This document shows, piece after piece, positions 1 through 12,104 of a DNA stretch of 64,000 nt. How positions within the stretch are numbered: position 1 is the first letter of the stretch; each line of letters starts with the position of its first letter. The DNA is from Gari tellinella (lineage: Eukaryota > Mollusca > Bivalvia > Cardiida > Psammobiidae). The stretch covers positions 21,792,479 to 21,856,478 of the forward strand of contig OV277861.1 in the NCBI GenBank assembly GCA_922989275.2, in the 5' to 3' direction. A program made the translations under genes and the position numbers. The notes beneath the pieces were generated by a model. The model did no database searches. It saw nothing but the letters and a program-made list of their open reading frames with translations, and had not been told where the DNA came from.

Positions 1-375
1 GAAAACGACAAAAAACTTTTTGATGCTTATTTTCGTTATAATTCACGTACTGTGGCGTTATTTGACGGAATTTGATGAAATAAAAAGTAGATATTGATAA
101 ATTAATCATTTCCCGAGGGTACCACAAGAGAATATCGGCGATCGAGTCTATTTTAGCATCAGTTTAAGTCGATAGTAAAGACTAGGTGTCGAATTGCGCT
201 GTTTACCTTGTATCTATAATAGAAGTATAGTAAAAAAAAAAAAACTTTTTTTTTTTTTTTTAAGGGGGGAGGGGGTTCATAGATAATAAAGTATGTGTCA
301 AGTACCTGTGATCTGATTCAAATAAAGCGCAAAATCGGCCTGAATAACATAGCCTGAAAAGGAAGCATCAATTCG
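1..375. other. AT-rich flank, nothing recognised
   Basis: Contains facing poly-A and poly-T runs around 229-262 and a short G run, but no coding signal or element that I could assign. Confidence 0.5.
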
Positions 376-596
376 ATTTCTGCAAACAGTTTGGATCCTG
401 ATCAGACGCCGCGTAAACGCGGCGTCTGATCGGGATCCAAACAGTTTGACACTCGTATCGATATTTCTTAAATGACATTTCCTTAAATCTAACTTTGAAA
501 CAATTTTTGCAGACAACAATTTTGAAGCAGACGACAAAAAGGCGGTGTAGTGTGGTAAAAACCTCACGATTAATTTGGCGCCAAAAGGGTTAAATA
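376..596 (-). repeat. Family C palindromic MITE
   Basis: A hairpin at about 384-450 has arms built on CAGTTTGGATCCTGATCAG and its complement around a GCGTAAACGC centre. The right side carries the family's CAGACGAC segment and ends near AGGGTTAA at about 588-595. The left end is not clear. Confidence 0.7.
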
Positions 597-1286
597 AATT
601 TAAAAATGCATTGCCGTTGTTCAACTCGTTTTGCCTCGATGTAAGTTGCTGGACTAAAGACAGTTGTTGTGTCATGAAATATATAAGATTATTCTACGTC
701 TAGCGTAACTGTCAAATATTAAGAGCCTCGTGATCTGATTGGATAGCAGGTGATCTCTTCGACAATATCTGTAACTTTACTAGGTCACCTAGTTTTTAGT
801 TTGTTCAAGGATTTCCTAGAAGACTTGAAAAATAATGTCAGGAGCGGTTTGGACTCGATAAAGCCTGCTGTGAACTAGGTTGGGGGGGGGGGGGGTAAAG
901 TCAATACATGTGTACCGGTGTGCCTGATTAAATAAAAAAACAACCTACTAGTGTATTTAAAATTAATTTAATTATGCTCAAACCCTTAAAAAAGTTCGTT
1001 TATAAAGTTTTGATTGGATAACAAAGTACGATGTTGTATTTGAGAGCTTGGTTGCCACATTAGACACAGAGCAATAGCATGAGACTCATGGCAAACACTT
1101 CTCTTTGATTTTATTGTCTTGGATGGGAGCCAACAATCAAAGTAGGCTGAAAGTAATGTGAAGCAGAAGTTTCTCTTTTGTTAAATACGTGTCCTTTAAT
1201 ACCCAGATACCTAGACGATCTATGCATCGCTCTTAGTGACTATAAGACTGTATTTGACAATGGTCTTATATAAGGGTAGTTATTTT
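597..1286. other. Non-coding, unassigned, with G homopolymer
   Basis: AT-rich sequence with a run of about 14 G at 881-895 and no supported gene. Confidence 0.4.
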
Positions 1287-1735
1287 AACCCATTGAACCC
1301 CAGCGGCGAGCATACAAATTCTTTACCAACAATGTTCTTTGGAAGAGTGCATACATTTGTCCTATGCATATAAGAATCCTCTGGTCAGGGTCTACATTCT
1401 AGAATCCTTTGTAAATTGCGATTTTTTCCTTTCCGATGTTTTTAAATCATATTAAAAGATAGCAAAAATTATATTAAAAGATGGGTCTACACCGTGTTAA
1501 TAGACAAAGTGTACTCTGTCTCATCAACAGTACTGTTAACCCTTTCACTCTTAATGACGGCAAAAAGACGCGTTTGCAAACAGTTTTGATCCTGATCAGA
1601 CGCCGTGTGACGCAAACAACAAGATTGAAGCAAACGACAATGAAACGGTGAAGGGATAAAATCTCTTGATTAATTTAGCAGCGAAAAGGTTAACAAACGA
1701 CGCCTATACTCGTCGCTAGGCTTGAATGGGTTGAG
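1287..1735 (+). repeat. Family B MITE with family C nested inside
   Basis: Family B left end (TTTTAACCCATTGAACCCC) at about 1286 and right end near 1735. A diverged family C copy (about 1539-1693) is bounded by TTAACCCTTTCACTC and AAAAGGTTAAC, so its insertion site was TTAA. Confidence 0.6.
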
Positions 1736-2114
1736 ACGGTGAAAAGGTTAAAGACTCTCTTTATGGCACGAATCTTAGGATCCTTACTAACCATCGACGT
1801 CTTATCAGTTTTCCCCAAAACTATATATGAACTGCAAATGAATTTATGATCAAATCATAAGGTCGAACGAAGGGGCAGGTAACAACCTTGTAACTATTAT
1901 AAATATAAATGTCATAGTTTATACACTTATCGGTTACAGTGTAACGTCCAAAAACTGGTACTACATAAAACTGAAAATCTCTGAGAATCGAACAAATGTT
2001 GCTGTCCCAACTCAGCCTGTCTGTGTCACTGGTTGGCGAGGGCTAATGGCAGGTGTCTGCTGCATGCAGTTATACTGTTGTTCTATAATAAGCTGCTTTA
2101 TTAGCGTTCCTGCA

Positions 2115-2345
2115 TACCCGAGTCGCCCCTGACACTTTTAATGGACAATTTCAATTTCAAAATAAGTCTAGTCCATTTTTGACTATTTAGGGCTGATTTT
2201 AACTATGTATGTCAAAATGACAAACAGAGTAGATCCCGATCAGAGGGATCATTAAGGGTCTATACTGTTTGCATAGGACAGGTGTATTCCTAACAGGAAC
2301 ACTGTCTGTAAACGACGAGTATGCTCGACTTGGGGTTGAATGTGT
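2115..2345 (-). repeat. Family B MITE
   Basis: Carries the diagnostic order of family B in reverse: GGACAATTTC, AGTCTAGTCCATTTTTGAC, TCAAAATGACAAACAG, the GATCAGAGGG hairpin and GCATAGGACAGGTGT. Confidence 0.7.
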
Positions 2346-2465
2346 TCAGCTGCTTTATTAGCTTTCCTGCATCACTGTCCTTATTTAATCTGCTTTATGA
2401 GCTATCTACTTTCAGGTCGTCCTGCATTCATGCTGCATAAGAAGCTTTCTGCATTACAGTTACCC

Positions 2466-2710
2466 TGGGGCCCGTTTCATAAAACTTCGTACGACAAATG
2501 TTGTCGTAAGTCTGATTATAAAAGTCTCAATATTTTTTTATTTCTCCATCTAATCCTGTCTTGTGACATTTTTTTGGAATCGTCTTGAAAAGACGATTCC
2601 AAAAATATGTCACAAGACCGGATTAAATAGAGAAATAAGAAATTAAATGCATTTTAAAGTTTTGACTTACGATCGATTTTTTCGTACGAAGTTTTATGAA
2701 ACGGGCCCCT
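2466..2710. repeat. Family F palindromic MITE (GGGCCCGTTTCATAAA ends)
   Basis: Near-complete inverted repeat: GGGGCCCGTTTCATAAAAC at the left and its complement at the right, with a central GAATCGTCTTGAAAAGACGATTC hairpin core. A second copy lies at 63648-63862. Confidence 0.85.
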
Positions 2711-2740
2711 GCTTAATTTCTGCATTCTTAATGTTGTCCT

Positions 2741-2983
2741 AACCAATTACCCCATAGCCTGTTTCTAGTTTTGAAAATAGGTAACCACTTAAAACAGGTC
2801 GAAAGTAAAGCAGAATGTGCCTTAAGGCACATTCTGCTTTACTTTCAACCTGCTTTAAGCTACTATATCTGCTAGAATATAGAAAATATTTCTTATCATA
2901 CATAATTTATAACTGTATAAATTGGAACTATTTTCATCAGTGCAGAAATAAATTAAAGGCGTATTTATGGGGTAATTAGTTAA
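2741..2983 (+). repeat. Family A palindromic TTAA-type MITE
   Basis: Representative copy of the most abundant repeat here. Ends resemble AACCCTTTACCCCATA and TATGGGGTAAAGGGTTAA. The core is a long hairpin with arms TTAAAGCAGGTTGAAAGTAA and AAGCAGAATGTGCC meeting at TTAAGG. TTAA termini followed by CCC are consistent with piggyBac-type non-autonomous elements (inference). Confidence 0.85.
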
Positions 2984-3164
2984 CGAGAGCACAGCAAACG
3001 GGTGCTGGACGCTCGACTTTCATATACTTGAGACGGCTACATTTTTCAAACTTAAAGAATGTGTATGGGTGTTTAATGCCCTATTGATCATAGAAATTTG
3101 TAAGCAACAACAACTCAAACATACTTGGACAGTCTACATTCCATTTAAAGTAAACTATAAGTCA

Positions 3165-4176
3165 AAACAAGGACAATAACTTTTGAATTGCACATTCCTG
3201 GTCACCTTTCTTGTTTGAATGAGTTGCCATTTTGATATAACACAAGTGTTTAGAGTTTCAAGTTAATATCTTTGACAGTTATTAAGATATTTCAATTTAC
3301 AAGTTTCAAGTAAATAAATCAAGGGAAATTACTTTGGAATTACAATTCACAGAGTAACCTACCTTGTTGTAATGAGTTGTCCATTTGATACTTAACAAGT
3401 ATTCAAAGTTTCAAGTTAATATCTTTCATAGTTATTTAGATATGTTAATTTATAATTTTTAAGTAAATAAAAAAGGGCAATAACTCTGGATAAACAAACC
3501 TCAGGGTTACCTGTCTTGTTGTAATGAGTTGTTCTTTTGATACTTAACAAGTATTCAAAGTTTCAAGTTAATATCTTTCATAGTTATTTAGATATGTTAA
3601 TTTACAATTTTGAAGTAAATAAAACAAGGGCAATAACTCTGAAATGACAAATCCCAGAGTTACCTGCCTTGTTGTGATTAGTTGCCCTTTTGATACGGAA
3701 CAACTATTCAAAGTTTCAAGTTAAAGTCTTTCATAGTTATTTAGATATGTTAATTTACAATTTTGAAGTAAATAAAACAAAGGCAATAATTCTTAAATGA
3801 CAAATCCCAGGGTTACCTGCCTTGTTGTAATGAGTTGCCCTTTTAATACTGAACAACTTTTCCAAGTTTCAAATGGATACCTTTGCTAGTTATTGAGATA
3901 TGTTAATTTATAATTTTTTAGTAAAGAAAACAATGGCAATTACTCCAAAATGACAAATCCCAGGGTTACCTGCCTTGTTGTAATGAGTTGCCCTTTTGAT
4001 ACTGAACAACTATTCCAAGTTTCAAATGGATACCTTTGATAGTTATTGAGAAATCAACTCTTACAAAAACCTTAACCAAAAAACTTAACCGAGGCAGACG
4101 CTGACGCAGACGCAGACGACAGGGTGACGACAATAGCTCGACTTTTCGAAAAAGTCGAGCTAAAAAGGCTGCTTTC
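3165..4176 (+). repeat. T1: tandem-unit element, six 153-bp units, 3' hairpin
   Basis: The motif GAGTTGCCCTTTTGATAC recurs at 3221, 3374, 3526, 3679, 3832 and 3985 (spacing 152-153). The array ends in a CAGACGCAGACGAC stretch and a hairpin at 4135-4162 (AGCTCGACTTTT/AAAAGTCGAGCT). This design (tandem core plus 3' hairpin) resembles the bivalve 'pearl'/Helentron-associated elements; no transposase is present. Confidence 0.75.
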
Positions 4177-4281
4177 TACATTATTGTCGTCTTATTAATT
4201 TTTTAGATAACTGTTGTCCTGCATTCACTGTCAAATCTTCTTGTTTAGAATGGCTACCTCACACTTGGAACCTTTTCAAGT

Positions 4282-4697
4282 TAATCTCTTCACTGCCTTA
4301 CCCCGAGTACAACGATTATTTGCAAACAGTTTGAATTCTGATAAGACGCCGCGTAATAATATAATTATAATCAGGATTCAAACTGTTTGACACTCATTTC
4401 AATATTTCTACACTCAAAAAACCTAAACATTGAATTTGAGAAATCAAAGCAGACGACAATTGTTTCAAATTAAGTTGACCCCTTCACTGCTATGACGCCA
4501 TCAATTTCAAACACTTGTCCGCTGCTTTTATTTCTCAAGTTTAAAGGTGGGACATTTTGACTTAAGAAATACATGTACTGAAATAAGTGTCAAACAGTTT
4601 AGATACTGATCAGACGCCGCGTAACGCGGCGTCTGATCAGTATCTAAACTATTTTCAAATAACCACTGTACATGGGGTAAGGCAATGCAGGAGTAAA
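4282..4697. repeat. Two family C MITEs head-to-head
   Basis: Two copies share a junction near 4476. Their hairpins lie at about 4322-4390 (decayed) and 4593-4652 (perfect arms around GCCGCGTAACGCGGC). Both carry the CAGACGACAA/TTGTCCGCTG segments and a GGGGTAAGGCA-type outer end. Confidence 0.75.
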
Positions 4698-5044
4698 ACT
4701 GAAAGTGTGTTTCAGTCTGACAGAGTTGAGGTTTTACTGTATATATACAGATAAATGTAAGATCTGGTCAAATTCCATCACCCTATCTCCATGTCCTGTT
4801 TGGATCTAACACCACCTGTTGTTTTTCCAACCATCCTAGGTCAGCCAATCGAAAACAAGGAGACAACAGGAAGAGTTAAAACTTGTGTCACCAAAACTTT
4901 GAACAGTTTAATAATAAGGTTCTCCTCAATGCTAGTGTTTTAGTCATGTTGTAAATACTATATTTATTTTTCTTCAGTCTTTCACTGAGGTATACTGAAT
5001 AAATGAATAGATCACATGCTACCACTCCTTGTCTTTACGTGCAA

Positions 5045-5533
5045 TCACAGTCAACCTTGTAGATCTATTAATCTTGAAACTTCAAATGAACCATTTATGT
5101 TTCCAATTCAGTCTAATCCATTTTTTTTTTTAACTATTTAGGATTGTGTCAACAATATATTGCACAATGAAATATATCAACATATTCAACTCTAGAGACG
5201 AGTGGACTCGCCAATAACATTGTTCATGTAAAAAATACATTTATCCTATGCAAACAATGGAAGACCCTGATCAGGACTCTTTAACCCTTTTTACTCCCTG
5301 AAACCTCAAATGGACAATTCTAGTTTTCAATTTAGTCTAGCCCATTTTTTACTTTTTATGGTTGATTTTACATTATATGTCAAAATGACAAATAGTGCAG
5401 ACCCTATTCAGAGGGCTGCTAAAGGAGCCCTCTGATCAGGGTTAACACTGTTTGCATAGGACAAGTGTACTCCTCACTGGTACAATGTTCGCAAATGACG
5501 CATATATACGTGACTAGGGTTCAAAAAGTTAAC
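5045..5533. repeat. Family B MITE inserted in an older family B copy
   Basis: An inner copy starts at TTAACCC (5280) and ends at GTTAAC (5533), with a hairpin at about 5400-5455. It interrupts an older copy whose left and middle parts are at 5060-5279. Further family B-like sequence at 5534-5670 is probably the displaced remainder. Confidence 0.65.
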
Positions 5534-5713
5534 AAGTCGTCTTATCATGGCCTGAACGGCTTGTCATTTTGAAATACATTAACAAAAACAACCCTAAAGT
5601 GTAAAACATAAACCAAGACTTATTTAGAAACTGGATGTGTCGATTTAAACTTTCAGGATCAAAAGCGTTAAAGGGTTCTTTCAAGAGTCTCCTCTAATCC
5701 GAGTCTTCACTGT

Positions 5714-5938
5714 TTAATCCTTTCCCCCATAGAAGCACCTTTCAGCCAATGATTTATTCCTCCGCTGAAGAAAATAGTTCCAATTTAATCAGTCATGAAT
5801 ATATATTGTAGCGAATATTTTCTATCACATGAAAGCTTAAAGCAGGCTGAAAGTAAAGCTTTAAAGTTTTACTTTCAATTTGCTTTAAGTAGTTACTTAT
5901 CTTCAATACTAGAAATAGGCTATCAGGTAAAGGGTTAA
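5714..5938 (-). repeat. Family A MITE
   Basis: TTAATCCTTTCCCCCATAGA at one end and AGGGTTAA at the other, with a shortened hairpin at about 5837-5890. Confidence 0.8.
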
Positions 5939-6223
5939 TGCAGGTTGAAAGCAAAGCAGAAGTTCGATAAGCAGTTTCAAAGCTTTAATGTTGATCTGCA
6001 TTTACTGTTTGTCCCTGTTACTCTGGGTGCAGTGATATTTGCAAACAGTCTGTAGCTTAACCCTTTACTCCAAAGATACTCCATTTTACATGTTTGATTA
6101 ATTCCTCCACATAAGAAAATATTTCTATTTCATACTGTAATGAATGTGCAACTAAAAGTATTTCTTATATCCTAGCAGATGGTTGCTAGCTTAAAGCACC
6201 CTGAAAGTAAAGCAGAATGCTTC

Positions 6224-8382
6224 TTAACTCATTGAGCCCTAGTGACACATAAATGCGTCTTTTACCAAAAGTGTACATGTGAAGAGTACACCTGTACTAT
6301 GCAAACAGTGATGTCTTCACTGTGTCATTTTGTAAAATATTATAAAAAACAAGAGATCCATGGGGCATATTTCGCTCACCTGAGAATAACTGACAAAATG
6401 GAGAAAAAGATTTATGTCCAGGACAGAGTCATTTTTTACTCGATTGGCATAATTTGAACAATCTTGAAAGAGGACCTGTAGATGATGCTATGTGCCAAAT
6501 ATCTAAGATCAGGGTACTAGGGTTTTAGACAAAAAGATTTTTTTAAGTTTCCATTGAATTTTTTTTTTTAGCTCACGTAAAGGACATCTAGAAGCGTCAC
6601 CATGATGAATATCAAAGCTCTGGCCGTATTAGTTTCAGAGAAGAAAATGTTTGAAAATTTCACTATATAACTCTATGTAAAACTGTGACCCCTGGGGCGG
6701 GGCCAATTTTGACCCTAGGGACATAATTTGAACAAACTTGATAGAGGACCTGTAGATGATGCTATGTGCCAATATCTAAGTTCTGGCCCTTGTAGTTTCA
6801 GACAAGAAGATTTTTTAAGTTTTCATTGAAAAAAAACTATTTTTAGCTCCTGTGACCTACTTATGCAACCGACCGGAACCATTTGAACAAAATATGTAAA
6901 GGACATCTAGAAGTGTCACCATGATGAATACCAGAGCTCTGGCCATATAAGTGTCAGAGAAGAAGACGCTTGAAAATTTCACTATATAGCTCTATGTAAA
7001 ACTGTGACCCCCGGGGCGGGGCCAATTTTGACCCCAGGGGCATAATTTGAACAAACTTGATAGAGGATCTGTAGAGGATGCTATGTGCCAAATATCTAAG
7101 CTCTGACCCTTGTAGTTTCAGACAAGAAGATTTTTTTAGTTTCCATTGAAAAAATCTATTTTTAGCTCCTGTGACCTACATATGCAACCGACCGGAACCA
7201 TTTGAAAAAAATATGTAAAGGACATCTAAAAGTGTCACCATGATGAATATCAAAGCTCTGGTCATATTAGTTTCAGAGAAGAAGACGTTTGAAAATTTCA
7301 CTATATAACTCTATGTAAAACTGTGACCCCCGGGGCGGGGCCAATTTTGACCCCAGGGACATAATTTGAACAAACTTGATAGAGGACCAGTAGAGGATGC
7401 TATGTGCCAAATATCTAAGCTCTGGCCCTTGTAGTTTCAGACAAGAAGATTTTTTTAGTTTCCATTGAAAAAATCTATTTTTAGCTCCTGTGACCTACTT
7501 ATGCAACCGACCGGAACCATTTGAAAAAAATATGTAAAGGACATCTAAAAGTGTCACCATGATGAATATCAAAGCTCTGGTCATATTAGTTTCAGAGAAG
7601 AAGACGTTTGAAAATTTCACTATGTAACTCTATGTAAAACTGTGACCCCCGGGGCGGGGCCAATTTTGACCCTAGGGACATAATTTGAACAAACTTGATA
7701 GAGGACCAGTAGATGATGCTATGTGCCAAATATCTAAGCTCTGGCCCTTGTAGTTTCAGACAAGAAGATTTTTAAAGTTTTCATTGAAAAAATCTATTTT
7801 TAGCTCCTGTGACCTACTTATGCAACCGACCGGAACCATTTGAACAAAATATGTAAAGGACATCTAGAAGTGTCACCATGCCCAGTATCAATGCTCTAGC
7901 CATATTAGTTTCAGAGAAGAAGACGATTGAAAAGTTCACTATATAACTCTATGTAAAACTGTGACCCCCGGGCGGGGCCAATTTTGACCCTAGGGACATA
8001 ATTTGAACAAACTTGATAGAGGACCTATAGATGATGCTGTGTGCCAAATATCTAAGCTCTGGCTCTTGCAGTTTTTGACAAGAAGATTTTTAAAGATTTC
8101 CTTATTTTTTCTGAGTTCTGCATTGTTTTTAATTCTTTGAACAAATTTGAAAGAGCTTGACCCAAGGAACATTTCTGTAAAGTTTGGTTGAAATCTGTCA
8201 AGCGGTATATGAGGAGATGTCATTTGAAGCAATTGTTAACGACGACGGACACAGGGCCATCCCAATAGCTCACCTTGAGCCTATGGCTCAGGTGAGCTAA
8301 AAACAACCCTAAATAGTTGAAAATGGACCAGCCTTTAATGCAAACTGGACTTGTCCATTGGAAGTTTCAGGGGATGAGTTAA
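6224..8382 (+). repeat. Family B MITE carrying tandem element T2
   Basis: Left end TTAACTCATTGAGCCC to about 6348; right end AACCCTAAATAG through GGGATGAGTTAA. It sits in the central TTAA of a family A copy and is itself interrupted by T2. Confidence 0.8.
6349..8303 (+). repeat. T2: tandem-unit element, 319-bp units
   Basis: The motif GACCGGAACCATTTGAA recurs at 6871, 7190, 7509 and 7828, exactly 319 bp apart, with partial units on each side. It begins ACAAGAGATCCATGGGGC and ends in a hairpin at 8267-8298 (AGCTCACCTTGAGCC/GGCTCAGGTGAGCT). A reverse-oriented relative is at 57242-58627. Open frames inside are incidental. Confidence 0.85.
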
Positions 8383-8654
8383 TGCACATTCTGGTTTACT
8401 TTCAGCCTGCTTTAAGTGCTCTTCTGTTTTGAAAACAAGAAACAGGTTATGGAGTAAAGGGTTGACACTTGGCGTCTGATCAGAAACAAGAATAATTGAC
8501 TCTCGCAAAGTTATTATTCAGCTCAAATTCCTAAATTTGTAATCTAATAAAAAGAAGCTGACGGGGCTTTTAATGCCAGGTACGGGTTAAGTAGAAAGCC
8601 TTGTTTGTGTTTTATGTGTTACTTCTATGTTTGAAACCTCAGCCTGTCTTAACA

Positions 8655-9003
8655 CAATCACCCCTGTCAGTTTTAATGGAGAATTCCACCTTCCAAATAG
8701 GTCTAGTCCATTTCTTGATTATTTTGGGGTTTTGTGTGTGTAAGACATGTACTCGTATATTGCAAAATGACAAACCCTGAGTGCAGACGATCAGAGGGCT
8801 CCTTTGTGATAGTCAGATAAAGTGGTATGAAATGATAAATTGGTATGAAATGATAGTGGTATGAAATTAGAACAATAGACTAGTGTAAGATTTCTTTCCT
8901 TTTATTTGACAGTAAAGACTGGTAAGACTAGTATATAAATAAAAATACACAGTCAAAAACTACAATAAAACCTCACTTTCACGACCACTTAGCAGAAAAA
9001 CTC
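8655..9003. other. Family B fragment and simple sequence
   Basis: A family B-like fragment (about 8655-8820) is followed by short GGTATGAAATGATA-type repeats (about 8820-8870) and unassigned AT-rich sequence. Confidence 0.5.
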
Positions 9004-9245
9004 CTAACCAGTTGCCCCATAATACACCTTTTACTTATTTGTCCACTTAAGAAAATATTTCCACTTTATACAGTCAATGAAAATGTACTGTAAGAAATAT
9101 AGTCCTTATCCTACTATGTGGTAGCTTAAAGCAGGCTGAAAGTAAAGCAGAATGCGCCTTACGGCACATTCTGCTTTACTTTCAAGCTGCTTTAAGTTTT
9201 CACCAGTATTCAAAACTAGAAACAGGATATGGGGTAATGGGTTAT
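9004..9245 (-). repeat. Family A MITE
   Basis: Hairpin at about 9120-9198 with GAATGCGCCTTACGGCACATTC at its centre; ends TAACCAGTTGCCCCATAA and ATGGGGTAATGGGTTA. Confidence 0.8.
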
Positions 9246-9866
9246 ATGATGTTAAAGACGGTTGCCAGCTTAAAGCAAGATGAACAATTTTGGAGAGGAC
9301 TCGCATAGGCTTACTAAAGCAGGATGTAAGTGAAGCAGAAAACTTCAATCATAGGAGCTTTCTGCTTTACTTTCATCTTATTCCAGCAATGACCAGTGTT
9401 TAACACCAAAAAACAAGCTTTCCTATAATAATAAGTGGTTGAAAAAGTGGGATTTAACTGTATGGAGTACAAAAGCAATGCTTCTGAAAGTCTGAGACTA
9501 ATTGCCCGTCAAATAACGAACAAACCGGTCTAGCAGGCAGTGGAGAGAAAGATAAAAGTCTGAACAGATATACACTAAAACATTGGCAGGCTTATACACC
9601 TAAGGTGTACCAACAAAATCTCACAATTTTTTTTAAAAACTACAAATAAATATATTCATTTATTTATTACAGCAAATTTTATAGCATTCATACATACTAA
9701 AACAAACATAACAAGGTACCTGTCATATTGTTTAAAAGTGTTAAATAATTTGGCTTTCTTCTGTACAGACTGTTATAATACAGCTGTACATATATACATG
9801 AAAACATGAAACTTAAGAGTCTGTGTCTCTAAACTCAACTTTGTCACACTTATCCTAGTTTCAAAG

Positions 9867-10223
9867 TACAGTGCTCCCTCTCAGACACAGATTGTGTGTG
9901 TTGTTCAGAGGGAGTCGTTATAGAGAGGGAAATTTAAGACTTGGCTTACATTTGCAAACAGCTTGAATCCAGATCAGACGCTGTGTAACACAGCGTCTGA
10001 TCTGGATTTAAGCTGTTTGTCACTCGTCTATATATTTTTTTCTGTCAAAAACTCCAGTTATATGTAAATTTTAGAAAAAAAGAGCAGACGACAATTTTAA
10101 TCAGACGATATTGCAGCAGTAAAAGTGTTAGACATAAATTGTCTTGTTATGGGAACTGCGGCAAGGGCCGTTGTAAGGAGGGAGTCGTTGTTAGGAGGGC
10201 CGTTGTAGAGAGCGAACACTGTA
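9867..10223 (+). repeat. Family J MITE with a family C-type hairpin core
   Basis: Ends TACAGTGCTCCCTCTC and GAGCGAACACTGTA suggest a TA-flanked element. The interior carries a perfect family C hairpin (9957-10020, AGATCAGACGCTGTG/CACAGCGTCTGATCT). The same composite structure occurs at 22017-22370. Confidence 0.8.
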
Positions 10224-10310
10224 CATATTGTGTTAACACATTCAACCCTAGCGACCAGTAACCTCTCCCCCATTACTGCCTCACTTTCAATGTATCAGTC
10301 AGGTCATTTC

Positions 10311-10563
10311 TTAACCCATTACCCTATAAATACGCCTTCTAACCCCCTTTCATTTATTCTTCCTCTGAAGAAAAGAGATTAGATTTATACAGCTATGCAT
10401 ATGTATTATAGGAAAAATGTTCTTTATTCTAGCAGATGATAGCTTAAAGCAGGCTGAAAGTAAAGCAGAATGTGCCTTTAGGCGCATTCTGCTTTACTAT
10501 CAACCTGCTTTAAGTAGTCACCTATTTTCAAAACTAGAAACAGGCTATGGGGTAATAGGTTAA
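10311..10563 (-). repeat. Family A MITE
   Basis: Intact TTAACCCATTACCCTATAAA to ATGGGGTAATAGGTTAA, hairpin at about 10441-10514. Confidence 0.85.
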
Positions 10564-10637
10564 AGCAGAATGAGAGTAAAGCAGACCCGTAGAAGATTTC
10601 TGCTAGACTTTAATCTTGCTTTAAGCTGTCACCGCTG

Positions 10638-10851
10638 TTAACCCATTACTCCATAAATGTTCCTTTTTACTCCCTTTAATTTATTCCTCAACTAAAGAAA
10701 ATAGTTCCACTTTAAACAGTCATGAATATGTCCTAGAAGATGGTAGCTTAAAGCAGGCTGAAAGTAAAGAAGTGTGTGCCTTTGCTTTCAACCTGTTTTA
10801 AGCGGTCACCTCTCTTCAAAACTAGAAACAGGCTATGGTATCATGGGTTAA
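10638..10851 (-). repeat. Family A MITE (arm partly deleted)
   Basis: TTAACCCATTACTCCATAAA to ATCATGGGTTAA; one hairpin arm has lost most of its inner sequence. The short interval before it (10563-10637) is a related hairpin fragment. Confidence 0.75.
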
Positions 10852-11041
10852 ACAGTTGAAAGTCCTACTTAGAATGTATATAATAGCTAGTTTTTACTGT
10901 TTTCTGATTTTTACTACATCTTGAGATATTATTTGAAACAAAATTGGACAAAATTTGTCGCATGACTTCTTTTGCCTATTTCAAAATTAATTAAAAGACA
11001 ATAGACAACAGATCACAGGCAAAAGGGAAAGAAATTAAATA

Positions 11042-11291
11042 TATTGATACAAACTCTTTCAACAATAAGTAACTATTGTGGGTTATTAGGTTCCCTTGTT
11101 GATCCTTTTAGTTGCCAAAACACGAGCCAGTCTACTTGGAATTCTGGGTAGAGTAACAAATACTGGTCTAAATCAGAAAACAGTGCAGGCCCAGATCAGA
11201 GGGCTCCTAAAGGAGCCCTCTGATCTGGGTCTACACTGTTTTCAAATGTATCGAGTAAATTTTTAACAGGTTCATGGTGGTGAGAGTTAAC
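11042..11291 (+). repeat. Family B2 MITE
   Basis: A B-like hairpin (GATCAGAGGGCTCC/GGAGCCCTCTGATC, about 11185-11245) sits inside different outer sequence (AACTATTGTGGGTTATTAGG left, GTTCATGGTG right). It is nearly identical in layout to 15257-15499. Confidence 0.75.
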
Positions 11292-11399
11292 CAGCAGAAC
11301 TTTTAAATACAAGTAAATCTACTTTTATTATAATTATACCTATCAATGATTTATAGAGATTTCTCAGTTAGATAAATTTCATAACATCACAGTTGATAT

Positions 11400-11995
11400 C
11401 ATCACTAGTGATGGTATCACTTTTTGTGACGTCAGGTCACAATATATTTAGTGACGTCGCTCATAATCAATTAATTTTGTGTGTTTTTCTGTAAAAACGT
11501 CAATAAAATGTATATAATAAATAGAATAATCAATTCCTTTGAATAGATATTAAAAATATATCACTCGAATTGGTTGTTATCTGGTTAAAAAAAACTCTTC
11601 CTGTAGACTCGTTTTTTAACCAGAGAACAACACTTGTGATATATTTTTCATATCAATCCGAAGGAATGATTATCCTCTATTTATTACATCTCATTAGCTT
11701 TCATCACTATCTCTCCGGGTCTAAGTATCACTAAATAAATAAGCAATATTTGAGCAATTTGACAAATAGCATTATTACACCTCGCTTTGAGTTACAATGT
11801 TAAATTCCCATAGACCTACAGTTAACATTTTGCATGTCTTTTACATCTATCCAAAATATACTGTCACTCTTTATGATATTCTTTTTGTGACGTCACTCTA
11901 AAGGACATTACTTTTTTACTCCGTCCGAAAACGTACTGTCAGCATTGACATGACTTTCGCTATTGGATACATTAGAATGTGACGTCATAGACGGC
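11400..11995. promoter_or_regulatory. Cluster of TGACGTCA (CRE-type) palindromes
   Basis: TGACGTCA occurs at 11427-11434, 11888-11895 and 11980-11987, with a near match at 11452-11458. It could be a CREB/ATF-type element cluster or part of a repeat; no gene start is seen nearby. Confidence 0.3.
11515..11690. repeat. Long imperfect inverted repeat
   Basis: The left arm (AATAAATAGAATAATCAATT onward, ending CTGGTTAAAAAA) pairs with the right arm (TTTTTTAACCAGAG to ATCCTCTATTTATTA), about 75 bp per arm with mismatches. Probably a foldback or MITE-type element. Confidence 0.7.
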
Positions 11996-12104
11996 GACGT
12001 CGTTTCCCGCGTTACGTACATGTCCGCGCTAAATTGGTATTCACAACACATTTTATAAAATACAAATGAGACGATTCTAAAGCTAGGGTTGATAAGCTCG
12101 GTGT

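Larger units (their letters stand above)
6057..8465 (-). repeat. Family A MITE split by a 2.2-kb nested insertion
   Basis: The left half (6057-6227) ends inside the hairpin at AGCAGAATGCTTCTTAA. The right half resumes at 8379 with TTAATGCACATTCTGG and runs to TATGGAGTAAAGGGTTG. The TTAA in the centre of the palindrome was the insertion target and is duplicated on both sides (6224-6227, 8379-8382). Confidence 0.85.

Noticed and set aside
7990..8232. 80-codon minus-strand open frame in T2
   Set aside because: A similar peptide (KNLLVKxxKxQSLDIWHxAS) recurs in T6 at 57306-57605, but only because both are copies of the same tandem repeat; frames are not maintained between units.
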